NCBI GenBank assembly: GCA_022559845.1
Contig: CM040125.1
Span: forward strand, 289,774,200-289,838,199
Direction of reading: 5' to 3'
From: Amorphophallus konjac
Taxonomy: Eukaryota > Streptophyta > Magnoliopsida > Alismatales > Araceae
Length of the DNA stretch: 64,000 nt
Shown here: piece after piece, positions 40,578-52,281 of the stretch
How the letters are laid out: each line of letters opens with the position of its first letter
Position numbering within the stretch: the first letter of the stretch is position 1
Translations under genes and position numbers: made by a program
Notes under the pieces: generated by a model
Seen by the model: the letters and a program-made list of their open reading frames with translations, nothing else
The model's database searches: none
What the model was told of the DNA's origin: nothing

Positions 40578-43094
40578 TGTTAGTCTGTGAGGACTAAGTG
40601 CAATGGTGCACACACGGATTCAAAGGGGGGGTGAATGAATCCCCATTAAAATTTCTACCCAATTTGAACTCTAATTAGTAAATTATGCGGAATTAAAATT
40701 GAATGGCTTAGTTAATAGAAAGACTCACTCAATATCAGATTGATGGCCTAAAGATCAGCTAGGTGACTAATGTGTAGTTAGTACACATACAGCTAGATAC
40801 CAAATTGATCGAGAAGCTTCAATATATATGCAATTGAACGTGGTCCTATTCAAGCATGTAGCGGTGAAACAGAAGAACCAACAAACCACAGTGCAAGGAA
40901 GATTTTTAGGTGGTTCGGTATTCAAACCTACATCCACCCCACACTCAGACCTGAGTGTGGATTCCGCTGATACACAGCTTAAATTGCTGGGTCTCACAGC
41001 TTGCCTACAACCGTTGAGCTTCACAGCTTGCTCCACTGGGCATTACAGCTTTAGCCACTACTGATTCACAGCTTCAAACCGTTGGGCCTTACAGCTTAGC
41101 CACCGCTGATTCACAGCTTCTGAAATGGAAAGTAAAAATAGAAAACTGGAAAGATAAAAATCAGCAACTGAAAGTTGGACTTAAAGCACAATAATATAGC
41201 TCGCTAGGAGCAGTGTGGCTTGGATCTGATCCAGAGGCCACAAATCTTCTTCAATCTTGCTGCTGCAACTATCTTCTACTTCTCTCACGATCTCTCTACT
41301 CTTTTCTCTCTTCAGCCCCTTTCTTTTTCTTTCTGATCTATCTCTCCTCTTTCTACTGCTATATCTCTCTCTTTTCTTCTCTCGATCTCACAATCTTTTA
41401 CTTCTACTTCTTTTTCTCTCATGCTCTGCTCTTCTTCTATCTCTCCTCTTTCTGCTTCGATATCCTTTTCTTTGTTATCGGGTGCCTGTCTGATTGCAGA
41501 AAAGGGGTTTTTTATAATTCTTCAGGCTGGGACCCACGAGCTCACACACTGGGCGCGTGGAGGGAGCACTCCCGCCAAGAGAATTCTAGAATGCCTTAGC
41601 CACGTGTCAGCATCTCGGCATTGTGACTAACCACGTGGCAGATTCTTCCATCCGGTTCCTTACCTCGGATCACAAACCCTTTAACCTGGTACTTTAACTT
41701 CCACGTGGAGTATGCTCATAGGTTGTAGGTTCATCCAGCGCATGCTCGACCGAGTCACTGGCCTGGGAAACAATTGGAAGTGTTAGCTGTTCGTCCAAGC
41801 ACAGACTTCATAAAGTAACATACGAATATGCACAGACCTTAGGAAATATAACAAAACATGCATAGTCATATAGCAAGACATGCACAGACATCAGGTAACG
41901 TGTAACAAAGTATGCATAGACCATGAGTGTGCAACAGAAAGAAGTGTGCACTGACCTTGTATCATACAAGTAAAGAATGTGCAAGAATTTTGATAACATA
42001 AAGGAAACATGCATGGACTCTAAATGACACGCACTGACTTTTGACAAGGTAACATAGGGTGTGCACTGACATGAGTAGCACAAGTAAAGACTTGCACCGA
42101 CCGTGAATTATACACAAGCTGTAACTACACCGACTTGGAAGCTCATGCGCACAAGATCTGCACTGACCTTGTCATGCCATTAGCACAACATGCACCGACT
42201 TGCTATAGTGATGTGCTCAGATGTTATATGCATTGAAAACGAACATGCACAAACTTCTAGTGCTCAAGCAAAACATGCACCGACCTTGCTGCACTTGAAG
42301 GTAAGACATGCACCGACCTTGACAATGCATTCTTTCAGAATGTGCACCGATGTTACTTGTTGAACAACCAGATGTGCACCGACTTGTGTATATGCATGAA
42401 AAGTAAAATGCACAGACTATATGAAGGCTTGACGCACTAGCACGGACCTTGTGTGTGCACAGGCAAAGTATGCACTGACATGAATATGCATGTGCATAGA
42501 CTTGAACAATGTATGCACAGACCTGGGCTAGCATGCAAAACTACTAACGTCGACCTTAGTTTCTTGAGAGCATAACTAGCGTCGACACTAGTTGTTCGGC
42601 TTTACAACTAGCACCGACCTTATGAACCAAGTATAAGGACATGCACAGACCTTGTATGCCTTCTACAGTGACTTGCATAGATGTTGTATGCGATAAAGGC
42701 AAAACTTGCACTGACCTTGTATCATACAAGGCAAATGTGCACTGACCTATATATATGCTAACTGGTATAGACCTTGTTGTGCAAACAACACTGACTAACG
42801 TAGACTTACAGAGTGAAACAAATGCACTGACTCAAGCTTGACAAAACATGAATGCTGACATAGTACTTATGTGAAAAATGATTATTTGGCAAAATCATAA
42901 TCTGATGCAAGAGTTGACTGTGCGTTGACCAACAGTTAACAACATATCATATTCAAGCAAATATAAGCACATATGAACTGTATCAGCACATCATATGAAC
43001 CCTTAGCAAATTCAAGCACAAATGAATCATGAATCATGATTTACACTACACACATGATTCATAGTATGTCATTATCAAAACCATGGTTCCAACA
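40578..43094 (-). repeat. 3' LTR of the gag-only copia element (2517 bp)
   Basis: Plus-strand ends TGTTAGTCTG...GGTTCCAACA. It contains CACGTG boxes near 41611, 41632 and 41702 upstream (minus strand) of a TATA-like TTATAAAAAA (about 41516-41507), and a motif array at 41825-42850. Confidence 0.85.
41825..42850 (+). repeat. Dispersed motif array TGCACYGACCTTG with hairpins
   Basis: About 35 variants of TGCACYGACCTTG occur at 25-40-bp steps. Several are followed by their partial reverse complement, for example ACCTTGTATCATACAAGG near 42714-42731 and ACCTTGCTGCACTTGAAGGT near 42283-42302. Spacers differ. The same array is in the other LTR at 49985-51010. Confidence 0.8.
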
Positions 43095-46086
43095 TTCTCC
43101 CACTTTTTGATTATGACAATACTATGTGTCATGTGTGCTTATTCACCCAACTCAATTACTCCAAGCATTCAGTCAAGAGCTGAGACCAATTTTTAACAAC
43201 CATTTCATATCAAACAAGCATTTCATTCAAACAAGTTCCAATCAACATCTTCTAAACAGCTTCCCAGACATCCCAGACAGAATATATGACTCATACCAAT
43301 TTCTCCCCCTTTGTCATTATCAAAAAAAATCATGAAAAAAGTATGATCTCAACCAATCTCTCCCCAGGTTCTCTAGTAGCATTTCAGACACAGACATAAG
43401 CAACATATGCAACATATGACTCACATATCCTCCCCCTTTGACTTCATTCTCTCCCTTTGACGGATCGTAATTGACCTTACAAATAAATCTCCCCTTGTGA
43501 AAGACAATGAATACAATTTAGACAAGTAACTGTTCTTCCCATTAAATCAATGCATCGTAGCCTTGTGATAAAAGGAACAAGACTTTCAACATGAAAAGCA
43601 TATAAGGGATCTGTCGAGAGAGAGTATAGAAGGGTAGGAGGGTAATCGAAACACAGATTCATAGAGACAATTCAGTGATTGAACAAAAGATGGCAGTGAC
43701 AGAGATCAGTAAATTGAGCAGATTTAGCAGTGACTTTTTCAAGGATGCTGAGATGAAGAATTTTTTAGTGAGATACCAATTTCATAAATCAATATTTATA
43801 ATTCAGAGTCTTCCATTATAGGGGCTTATGAATTGGTTTTGATTGATAATCATGGATTAAGAATAATGTAGACCACGTTATCAAAAAGATTCGATACCCA
43901 TATCCAAGATAATTCTTTAATAAAAATGAACAACTTGTTCATATAGCATTTTAGTTCAACCTACTTCCAGCTTACTCAGTTTAATTTCATGACTTCTTTA
44001 AAAGTGATACAAGGTAATATTGAGATTAAACATTCATGAAAACATCTGAAATTTTCCTTTTCTTGCATAAATTTTATGATGCACATATATATATATATAC
44101 ATATATATATATTAAATTTTTATTTTGAGCATCATTTTGTTTTTCATTGAGCAATTTTGGTTTGAGCAACACCTTTTTACATGAGGCACAACACGTCTTA
44201 GGTGAAATGACTCAGCTACTCAGTGTGATAACTGTATTGCTTCTATATCTAGAGAACAGAGGTAGCATTAAGGGTATCTTTGGCAGGAGGAGACACCTTG
44301 GTTAGAGGCCAGAATCCCCAGTTATTCAATACCATTATGCCATTGCTCTGCCATATTTTCATTGTATTTTCAATGATTTTTAGGTAGAGTTAGCTATGGT
44401 CCTTCATGACACAGTCCTTTGGACAGGTTTCTTAGTGACCACAGTCATTGCTCTGACCACAATATCTCTTTTAAGACAGTTTCAGACAAAGCAAATGTTT
44501 AAGAATAATACTTACACTATGCATCTCAACAAAAGTAAATCGAGATTTCAACTTTTCAGATTTCAGGAAGTCTTACACGAAATTTACATGAAACAGACAG
44601 TTAAGGTTTATTAAAAATTGAATCAAATACTTTCAAATTCCTTAAGTTTAAACTCAAGAGTACACTAGACTTAAGCCAATTCAAATCAACAAATATTCTT
44701 AAACCTGTATAATAGAAGATTCTTCATTAAGAGTGATTTCTAATATATGAAATAGTACACAGGCTGAAGTTTTCTTCAATACACAGTTCAATTGCTTTCA
44801 GATCAACAGCAAGCAGTAAAAGTATGAACAAGCATGCATAAAGAGTGATGAATTTAAAACGCATGCTTGTTACAAGGTTTGTCAAGATAAACCAATTAGA
44901 ATTTCAATACGCACAGCTTTCCAAGTGAGTTGACTGATATTTCATGAGAAGTAGGAAACTCTGAAGATGAAAATGAACAGGAGTTCTAGATTCAGAGCTC
45001 AAATGATAGTCAGTTTGAGATCAATAAAATAGGATCAATAATGAAGGTGAGTCACTGTCATACAGATATGACAAGGTGAATCAAATGAATGGATAGGAAG
45101 AGTTCAGATAATGATACAACTAAAGTATTTCAATGCTCCCCCTATCTATATGCAGAGAATCTCCTCTTTTTGAACTTTCTAAGATAAATGCAATGCAACT
45201 ATATGCATGCATATGCAATGTCTTCACTAAAAGCAATGCATGGACACGAATGGCATAAACATGATGCAGGGACACAAACTCCCCCTGACTATATGCAATC
45301 TATGCAATGAAGACTAACCATATGATTTTCTAATTCATGCTCATGAACATTCTGATTGCCTTATATGCAATATGATCCATGGTACCAGGTGGAGGACTTA
45401 GTCAAACAGACCACCTCACACATGGTGAGAACTTCCAGACAGATTGCATCTGCCCTTTAATAACTTACCATTTTATATACCATAATGGTCATGCATGTTA
45501 ATGTAATGTCAAGACGGTCCTATCAGATTTTCAAGGAATACACTGCAAATTCAGACAATCATCAAAACACAAATCATGTGAAATTCACATATTTTCAGAG
45601 AATTCTAATTAGAGGATGTCTATCCATAGAGTTGAGTGCAAAGCATAAATTTCAGATGAGCAGAATTCAGAGAATTCAAATTTGACAATGCAAATGATGA
45701 AAGAATATGCAAAAACAAGTTTAACATGCTATGCAGTGATCAAAGATAGAAAGGCTTGAATGATAGAAATTGAGCAGAGTTGACATGACAGACCTGGTAA
45801 ATACAGAGTTGGGGTTTTCATTCTTTGAGTGCCTTGGTTTATTACCCCCCAAAATATTCTTCAACCTAAGGCACACCTGCAAAAATATAATTTCTTTTGC
45901 ACAAACAGGTACCCAAGTCATCTTGGGTCCTTAAATAACAGTGACACCTTTAGCAGGTGTTCTCAACAGTTTTTCAGCTTATTCATCATCAAACGACAGG
46001 AGATGACAGTTATACATAGAATGTTGTAACTATCCACAGTAATGGCATGATCCAGCAGTTTTAAAATTCTTTTTATGCTCATTACT
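43095..46086. other. Interior of the gag-only copia element without genes
   Basis: AT-rich, no conserved pol frame on either strand. It includes an AT dinucleotide run (44085-44112) and, at about 44190-44208, an inverted copy of the Athila 3' UTR word TTCACCTAAGACGTGTTG. The polypurine tract (minus strand AAAAAGTGGGAGAA) is at 43095-43108. Confidence 0.65.
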
Positions 46087-48460
46087 CTAATCATGAAATC
46101 CATTAACAGAGTGAAAATTATATTTACTAAAACCAGCCAGCCAACAATCAGCAGCCCTGTGGCCTGGCATTCCACATTCAAAGCATGACGAGTTTTTCTT
46201 TTTATCAATCAAGTTATTTCGAGCAGTAGCATATAGAGCATGTAATTTTGTAGATTTAGAATTCAATCTATTTCCCTGAGCATGCCAGCAGTTCTTGACT
46301 CTATGGCCATACTTTCCACATTCAAAGCACCTAATATGATTTCCCTTAGAACCAAAATTATTTCTTTCAAAAACATTTTTGTTAACAAGAAAATTAACAA
46401 ATCTAGAATGAAATTTCTTTCCCTGATTATGCCAACATTGAGCAGCAATGTGGCCCAATTTGCCGTAGTGAAAGCATTGAATGCTCTTTTTATGGTTTGC
46501 ATGATTTTTAGCATGAACATTTCTATCATATTCCATTAATTTGCATTCATGCATGAGATGACCTACTCTATGACAGTAAAAGCATTTAATTCTCTTGTTT
46601 TGAACATGAGACGGTTTCTTCATATTAGAATTCCTAGCATAAATTCTATCAGATTTCAATTCATCCTTCTTCATGATAAAACAATCATCCATCTCATGAC
46701 CAACTTTACCACAGTAAAAATACTTAACATTCTTTCTTTTATATGAAAACATCTTGGTCTGAGTTTTTTCACCATGCAGTTTATTTTTCTTTTTTTTTTG
46801 AATTTTTTTTTTGTCTTTGAGTTTTAATTGCAGCAGATTTCTATGGAGATTTGCTAGAGGTTCCAACTACATCTGTGCTTCGGACAAATGTGGTGTAAAG
46901 CTGGTTCTTCATGACCCTTTTTGTTTCAGGAAAGTTGTCAGTTTCCTCACTTTGATTACTCACTTCATCTTTCAAGGAAGCTTTTGACTTCTCTTTACCT
47001 TTGAGAGTTTTTGACAGAGAGTTATTCAAATCACAAATTTTATTTTCTAGAGAAGCAATTTGAATCTCATAACTAGCAATCTCTTGTTCACTGCAATTAA
47101 CACATTCACTTAGCACTTTGTTAGCAGTTTTATATTTCTCAATTTCTTGTTCTAGATTGCTCAGTTGTTTAGATTCTGCATTACAGATAGTTTGCCCTTT
47201 TTCTAAGGTTAAGAGTTTTTCAGAAATAGCAGTGTGGAGATGTTTGAGTCTCTCATTTTCTAATTTTAGTTGTTCAACTTGTTCACTATTATTATCAAAT
47301 TTGGAATTCAACTCTTCACTCAACCTTTCCTCTCTTTGTTCAGTTTCCAATTTTTCATCCAACAAATTTTTGTTCTCTTCCCTCAAGGATGTGATTAAGT
47401 TTTGATGCCATTCTAAGTCAAAATGAAGTGACTCATTTAATTCATTCACAAAAGAACGTTTATCACATGTAGACGTGTTTGAGCACTTATTTTTATTCTT
47501 AGATTTATTCAATTATTCTCTAAGGCTGTCAATCTCAGTCCTCAGACTTTCATTAACTTCTTTCATGGATGAGCTTTCATTGCATGAAGACTTAGCAGAG
47601 CATATTATTTTCTGAAGTTCAGCAATTTTTACCATAGCGGCTTCAAGCTTTCCAGAAATTAAGTCATTTTCATGCTCAAAATTTGCGAGATTCTTTTCAA
47701 CCTTTTCAATTTGTTTTTTAAGGATTTCATTTTCAGATTTCATGTGATTTAGTTCTGAGTTGTTATATTCATGCTCTTCCAATAGTTTCTTATGCACACT
47801 AAATTCAGACAAGCATTCTTCATAAGAACTTTTCAGTTTCACACAATTTTCACAGGAAGATTTCGATTTATTGAGTTCTGAGTTAATGCTTTCAAGATTT
47901 TCTAGTTGTTTCTTCAGACAATTATTTTCAGATAGCAGATCTTCAAAGTCACCATTTTCCAAGCAGACACTCATGCTAGCATCCAGTTTCTTCTTCAATT
48001 TTTTATTTTTAGACTTTATTTTTCTATACCTATCAGTAAGCTCTTCATGCATGCTCACTAATTCATCAAACAAAATCTCTTCAGATCCGGAGCTTACCTG
48101 AGACGCTGTCTCACTCATTTGATCACTGTTGTGATCACTATAGTTGACCATCAAGCATTCACCCTCTTGCTTCTCATGAGTAGATATGACTCTATCCATG
48201 GTCTCTTTTCCAGATGTGCATCCTGCAATACAAGAAAACATATTAGTATCTATTGAAGCCTTCAAAATATTGAGAACTGTGATATTATCACGGTTCTTCA
48301 GTATGTCCTCACTAGACCAATTGGTCTTGTCGTGAGATAATTCATGTGGCCCTTTAGATACAAGATTCCATAGATTTGGATCAATGGAATTCATGTAAAT
48401 GCATAGGCCGCCAAGCCATGTGCTGAAGTTGGAACCATCAAGAACAACAGGAAATGCCAT
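46087..48460 (-). pseudogene. Long copia-type gag with coiled coil and five zinc knuckles, broken
   Basis: The ATG at 48460 starts MAFPVVLDGSNFSTWLG, a typical copia gag opening. About 300 residues of coiled coil follow to a TAA (47515-47513). The same frame resumes directly and runs as coiled coil to a TAG near 46841. The C-terminal part lies in another frame (from 46866), entered around an A-run near 46800. It holds five knuckles of the C-X2-C-X4-H-X4-C type; three are intact (IKCFYC.., IRCFEC.., SSCFEC..) and two have a Cys replaced by Tyr. Plant copia gags usually have one or two knuckles and a far shorter coiled coil. Only two stops and one frame change break it. Confidence 0.75.
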
Positions 48461-48721
48461 TGAAAAATAACTGAGTAAATTCAGATCGAAAAGCCTGAAA
48501 GCAAGATGACAAATGCACCGAACATAAAATAGCAAAGCACCGAAGCGGACTAATGAAGACCTTCTACAGATCGTTGGATCTAGAAATCAGAGATCGATTC
48601 TAGTATAGTTCAAGCACAGACCAGACAGAAAACTCAGGAAAATCAAAGATGCACCCAAAACCAGTATAGCACCAAAAATTGCAGGATCCTCTGCAGATCG
48701 TTGGATCTGGACATTCAGAGA

Positions 48722-48735
48722 CCGCTCTGATACCA
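48722..48735 (-). promoter_or_regulatory. Primer binding site, initiator tRNA-Met
   Basis: Minus strand TGGTATCAGAGCGG, two bases from the LTR end. Confidence 0.85.
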
Positions 48736-48737
48736 AT

Positions 48738-51265
48738 TATTAGTCTGTGAGGACTAAGTGCAATGGTGCACACACGGATTCAAAGGGGGGGTGAATGAAT
48801 CCCCATTAAAAATTCTACCCAATTTGAACTCTAATTAGTAAATTATGCGGAATTAAAACAGAATGGCTTAGTTAATAGAAAGACTCACTCAATATCAGAT
48901 CGATGGCCTAAAGATTAGCTAGGTGACTAATGTGCAGTTAGTACACATACAGCTGGTTACCAAACTGATCAAAAAGCTTCAATATATATGCAATTGAACG
49001 CGGTCCTATCCAAGCATCTAGAGGTGAACCACAATAATAAGGAAACCACAGTGCAAGGAAGATTTTTAGGTGGTTCGGTACTCAGACCTACATCCACCCC
49101 ACACTCAGACCTGAGTGTGGATTCCGCTGATACACAGCTTAAACCGCTTAGCCTAACAGCTTGTCTACAACCTCTGAGCTTCACAACTTGCTTTGCTGGG
49201 CATTACAGCTTTAGCCATCGCTGATTCATAGCTTCAAACCGCTCGACCTTACTGCTTAGCCACTGTTGAATCACTGCCTCTAAAATGGAAAGTAAAATTA
49301 GAAAACTGGAAAGATAAAAATCAACAATTGAAAGTTGGACTTAAAGCACAGTAATATAGCTCGCTAGGAGCAGTGTGGCTTGGATCTGATCTAGAGGCCA
49401 TAGACCTTCTTCAATCTTGCTGCTGGAACTGTCTTCTACTTCTCTCATGATCTCTCTGCTCTTTTCTCTCTTCAGCCACTTTCTTTTTCTTTCTGATCTA
49501 TCTCTCCTCTTTCTGTTGCTCTATCTCTCTCTTTTCTTCTCTCGATCTCACAATCTTTTACTTCCACTTCTTCTGCTTCTTTTTCTCTCACGCTCAGCTC
49601 TTCTTCTATCTCTCCTCTTTCTGCTTCGATCTCTTTTTCTTCGTTATCGGGTGCCCGTCTGATTGCAGAAAAGGGGTTTTTTTATAATTCTTCAGGCTGG
49701 GACCCACAAGCTCACACACTAGGCGCGTGGAGGGAGCACTCCCGCCAAGAGAATTATGGAATGCCTTAGCCACGTGTCAGCATCTCGGCATTGTGACTAA
49801 CCATGTGGTAGATTCTTCCATCCGATTCCTTGCCTCGGATCACGAACCCTTTAACCTAGTACTTTAACTTCCATGTGGAGTATGCTCATAGGTTGTAGGT
49901 TCGTCCAGCACATGCTCGACCGAGTCACTGGCCTGGGAAACAACTGGAAGTGTTAGCCGTTCGTGCTAGCACAGACTTCATAAAGTAACGTACGAATATG
50001 CGCAGACCTTAGGTAATATAACAAAACATGCATAGTCATATAGCAAGACATGCACATACATAAGGTAACGTGTAACAAAGTATGCATGGACCATGAGTGT
50101 GTAACAGAAAGAAGTGTGCACTGACCTTGTATCACACAAGTAAAGAATGTGCAAGAATTTTGATAACATAAAGGAAACATGCATGGACTCTAAATGACAC
50201 GCACTAACTTTATACAAGGTAACACAGGGTGTGCACTGACATGAGTAGCACAAGTAAAGACTTGCACCGACCGTGAATTATACACAAGTTGTAACTGCAC
50301 TGACTTGGAAGCTCATGCAGACAAGATCTGCACCGACCTTGTCATGCCATAAGCACAACATGCACCGACTTGCTACAGTGATGTGCTCAGATGTTATAGG
50401 CATTGAAAACGAACATGCACAAACTTCTAGTGCTCAAGCCAAAACATGCACCGACCTTGCTGCGCTTGAAGGCAAGACATGCACCGACCTTGACAATGCA
50501 TTCTTTCAGAATGTGCACCGATGTTACTTGTTGAACAACCAGATGTGCACCGACTTGTGTATATGCATGAAAAGTAAAATGCACAGACTATATGAAGGCT
50601 TGACGCACTAGCACGGACCTTGTGTGTGCACAGGCAAAGTATGCACTGACATGAATATGCATGTGCATAGACTTGAACAGTGTATGCACAGACCTGGGCT
50701 AGCATGCAAAACTACTAACATCGACCTTAGTTTCCTAAGAGCATAGCTAGCGTCGACACTAGTTGTTCAACTTCACAACTAGCACCGACCTTATGAACCA
50801 AGTATAATGACGTGCACAGACCTTGCATGCCTTCTACAGTGACTTGCACAGACGTTATATGCGATAAAGGTAAAACATGCACTGACCTTGTATCATACAA
50901 GGCAAATGTGCACTGACCTATATATATGCTAACTGGTATAGACCTTGTTGTACAAACAACACTGACTAACGTAGACTTACAGAGTGAAACAAATGCACTG
51001 ACTCAAGCTTGACAAAACATGAATGCTGACATAGTACTTATGTACAAAATGATTATTTGGCCAAATCATAATCTGATGCAAGAGTTGACTGTGCATTGAC
51101 CAACAGTTAACAACATATCATATTCAAGAACATATAAGCACATATGAACTGTATCAGCACATCATATAAACCCTTAGCAAATTCAAGCACAAATGAACCA
51201 TGAATCATGATTTACACCACACACATGATTCATAGTATGTCATTATCAAAACCAGGGTTCCAACA
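48738..51265 (-). repeat. 5' LTR of the gag-only copia element (2528 bp)
   Basis: Partner of 40578-43094 with the same promoter and array layout; the first two bases read TA in place of TG. CACGTG lies near 49772; a TATA-like TTATAAAAAA is near 49676-49686 (-). Confidence 0.85.
49985..51010 (+). repeat. TGCACYGACCTTG motif array in the 5' LTR
   Basis: Same order of motif variants as 41825-42850, since the LTRs are duplicates. Substitutions fall in motif and spacer alike. Confidence 0.8.
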
Positions 51266-51270
51266 AAAAG
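51266..51270. repeat. Target site duplication AAAAG, right copy
   Basis: Matches 40573-40577. Confidence 0.8.
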
Positions 51271-51734
51271 GAAAAGGGAACCTTGATCTGTGAGACCGGG
51301 TCTGCTTCACCTAAGACGTGTTGAGGTTCATGTAAAACTGTGAAGGGTAGTGCAACATCATGTGTGTAAAAAGATCCCAAAGGGACAAAGTAATGAGGCA
51401 GACAAAATATTAATATGCTTAATGCTCTGATCTAAGAGGTGCAGGATTGAAAGGCACTTGCTTGGAATAGCAAATGAAGGATGTAATTGTCTATACTGTG
51501 GATTTGGTAGTTACACATGCACAAGTGCTGCTGAACTTTGAGTTGAATTCTTGATCATGTGCCTTAATTTCTAAAATAAGGCCAGTATGCGTTAATGATT
51601 ACGGATTCCGAATCTTTAGTTAAATATGTGAAGGGAGAGTTAGATATAAAGGTATGAACTTTGTAAACTTTTGGTGGCCCTAAATTTTAATGTATTTGCA
51701 TTACTAAGGGACAAGTAATGAGTAAGTTGGGGGG
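51271..51734 (+). other. Athila 3' UTR, part 2, and polypurine tract
   Basis: Ends AAGTTGGGGGG (51724-51734), the usual purine tract directly before an Athila-type LTR. The segment at 51288-51330 repeats 40537-40570. Confidence 0.6.
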
Positions 51735-52281
51735 TGCGATAAGTGTTGTTGAGTCTCTCCGAGTGATTGTGATGATTTTGATGATAACAAAGCCTTGAAC
51801 TCTATTTTTCATCTCATGACATGTCAAGTAATCATGAGTAAGTTTTGAACATGTTTAAGGCCACCTTGTGTAATGCGAATAGCTTAAATGTGAGATTTAA
51901 TATGAAGCTCAAATGGACATCTCCAAATGAATAATCAAAGCACATGTTCAAAATTAACCCATCTTAACGTTGCCCAGAAGGATTTCAAACCAGCTCATTT
52001 AATATGGACTCTTTTGTAAAGCACAAGTCCTCAATGTTTAGATACGATTCAAGCACTAAACGATGTTGTTTTATAGGTTTTTCAGATTTCGGTCGACCTG
52101 GCCAGCTTGGGCGGTCGACCTAATCTCCCAGAGATGAAAACTCTGGAAAATTATAGGTATCGATCAACCGCCCACCCTAGACCGGTCGATCGATTTTCCC
52201 AACGCTGAAAAGTTCAAACTCTGTAAATTTTCGATCGACCGTCCCCTCCTGCCGATCGACTGCCAGTTTCGAGGCAGCTAT
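51735..52281 (+). repeat. Start of the Athila 3' LTR, truncated
   Basis: Begins TGCGATAAGTG after the purine tract. From about 52080 it carries GGTCGACC/GATCGACC words (for example 52092, 52112, 52184, 52233). It is cut at 52282 by a chromovirus-type LTR. Confidence 0.55.

Larger units (their letters stand above)
40578..51265 (-). mobile_element. Gag-only copia-type retrotransposon (10.7 kb, TR-GAG-like)
   Basis: LTRs at 40578-43094 and 48738-51265 are flanked by AAAAG. Initiator-Met primer site beside the right LTR and polypurine tract beside the left LTR fix the minus orientation. The 5.6-kb interior has a long gag but no protease, integrase, reverse transcriptase or RNase H motif in any frame. 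Such gag-only terminal-repeat elements are known in plants and depend on a full-length partner. The LTRs differ by roughly 5-7% in the part compared by eye, so the insertion is much older than the young Tat element. Confidence 0.8.
36863..52281 (+). mobile_element. Athila-type Ty3/gypsy remnant, interrupted by three insertions
   Basis: Pieces 36863-37783, 38802-40577 and 51271-52281 form the RNase H, integrase, 3' UTR, polypurine tract and start of the 3' LTR of one element in plus orientation. The RNase H ([22 protein letters not shown]) and integrase ([20 protein letters not shown]) words are Athila-like. It is split by a PIF-like transposon and a gag-only copia element, and cut by a copia LTR on the left and a chromovirus LTR on the right. 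It is the oldest layer in this half. Confidence 0.8.

Noticed and set aside
41213..41599. Leu/Ser/Phe-rich frames that look like membrane proteins
   Set aside because: Translation of a CT-rich stretch just downstream of the LTR promoter; the partner LTR breaks the frame.
43095..46086. Hidden pol of the copia-type element
   Set aside because: I looked for integrase, reverse transcriptase and RNase H words on both strands and saw none, even broken ones.
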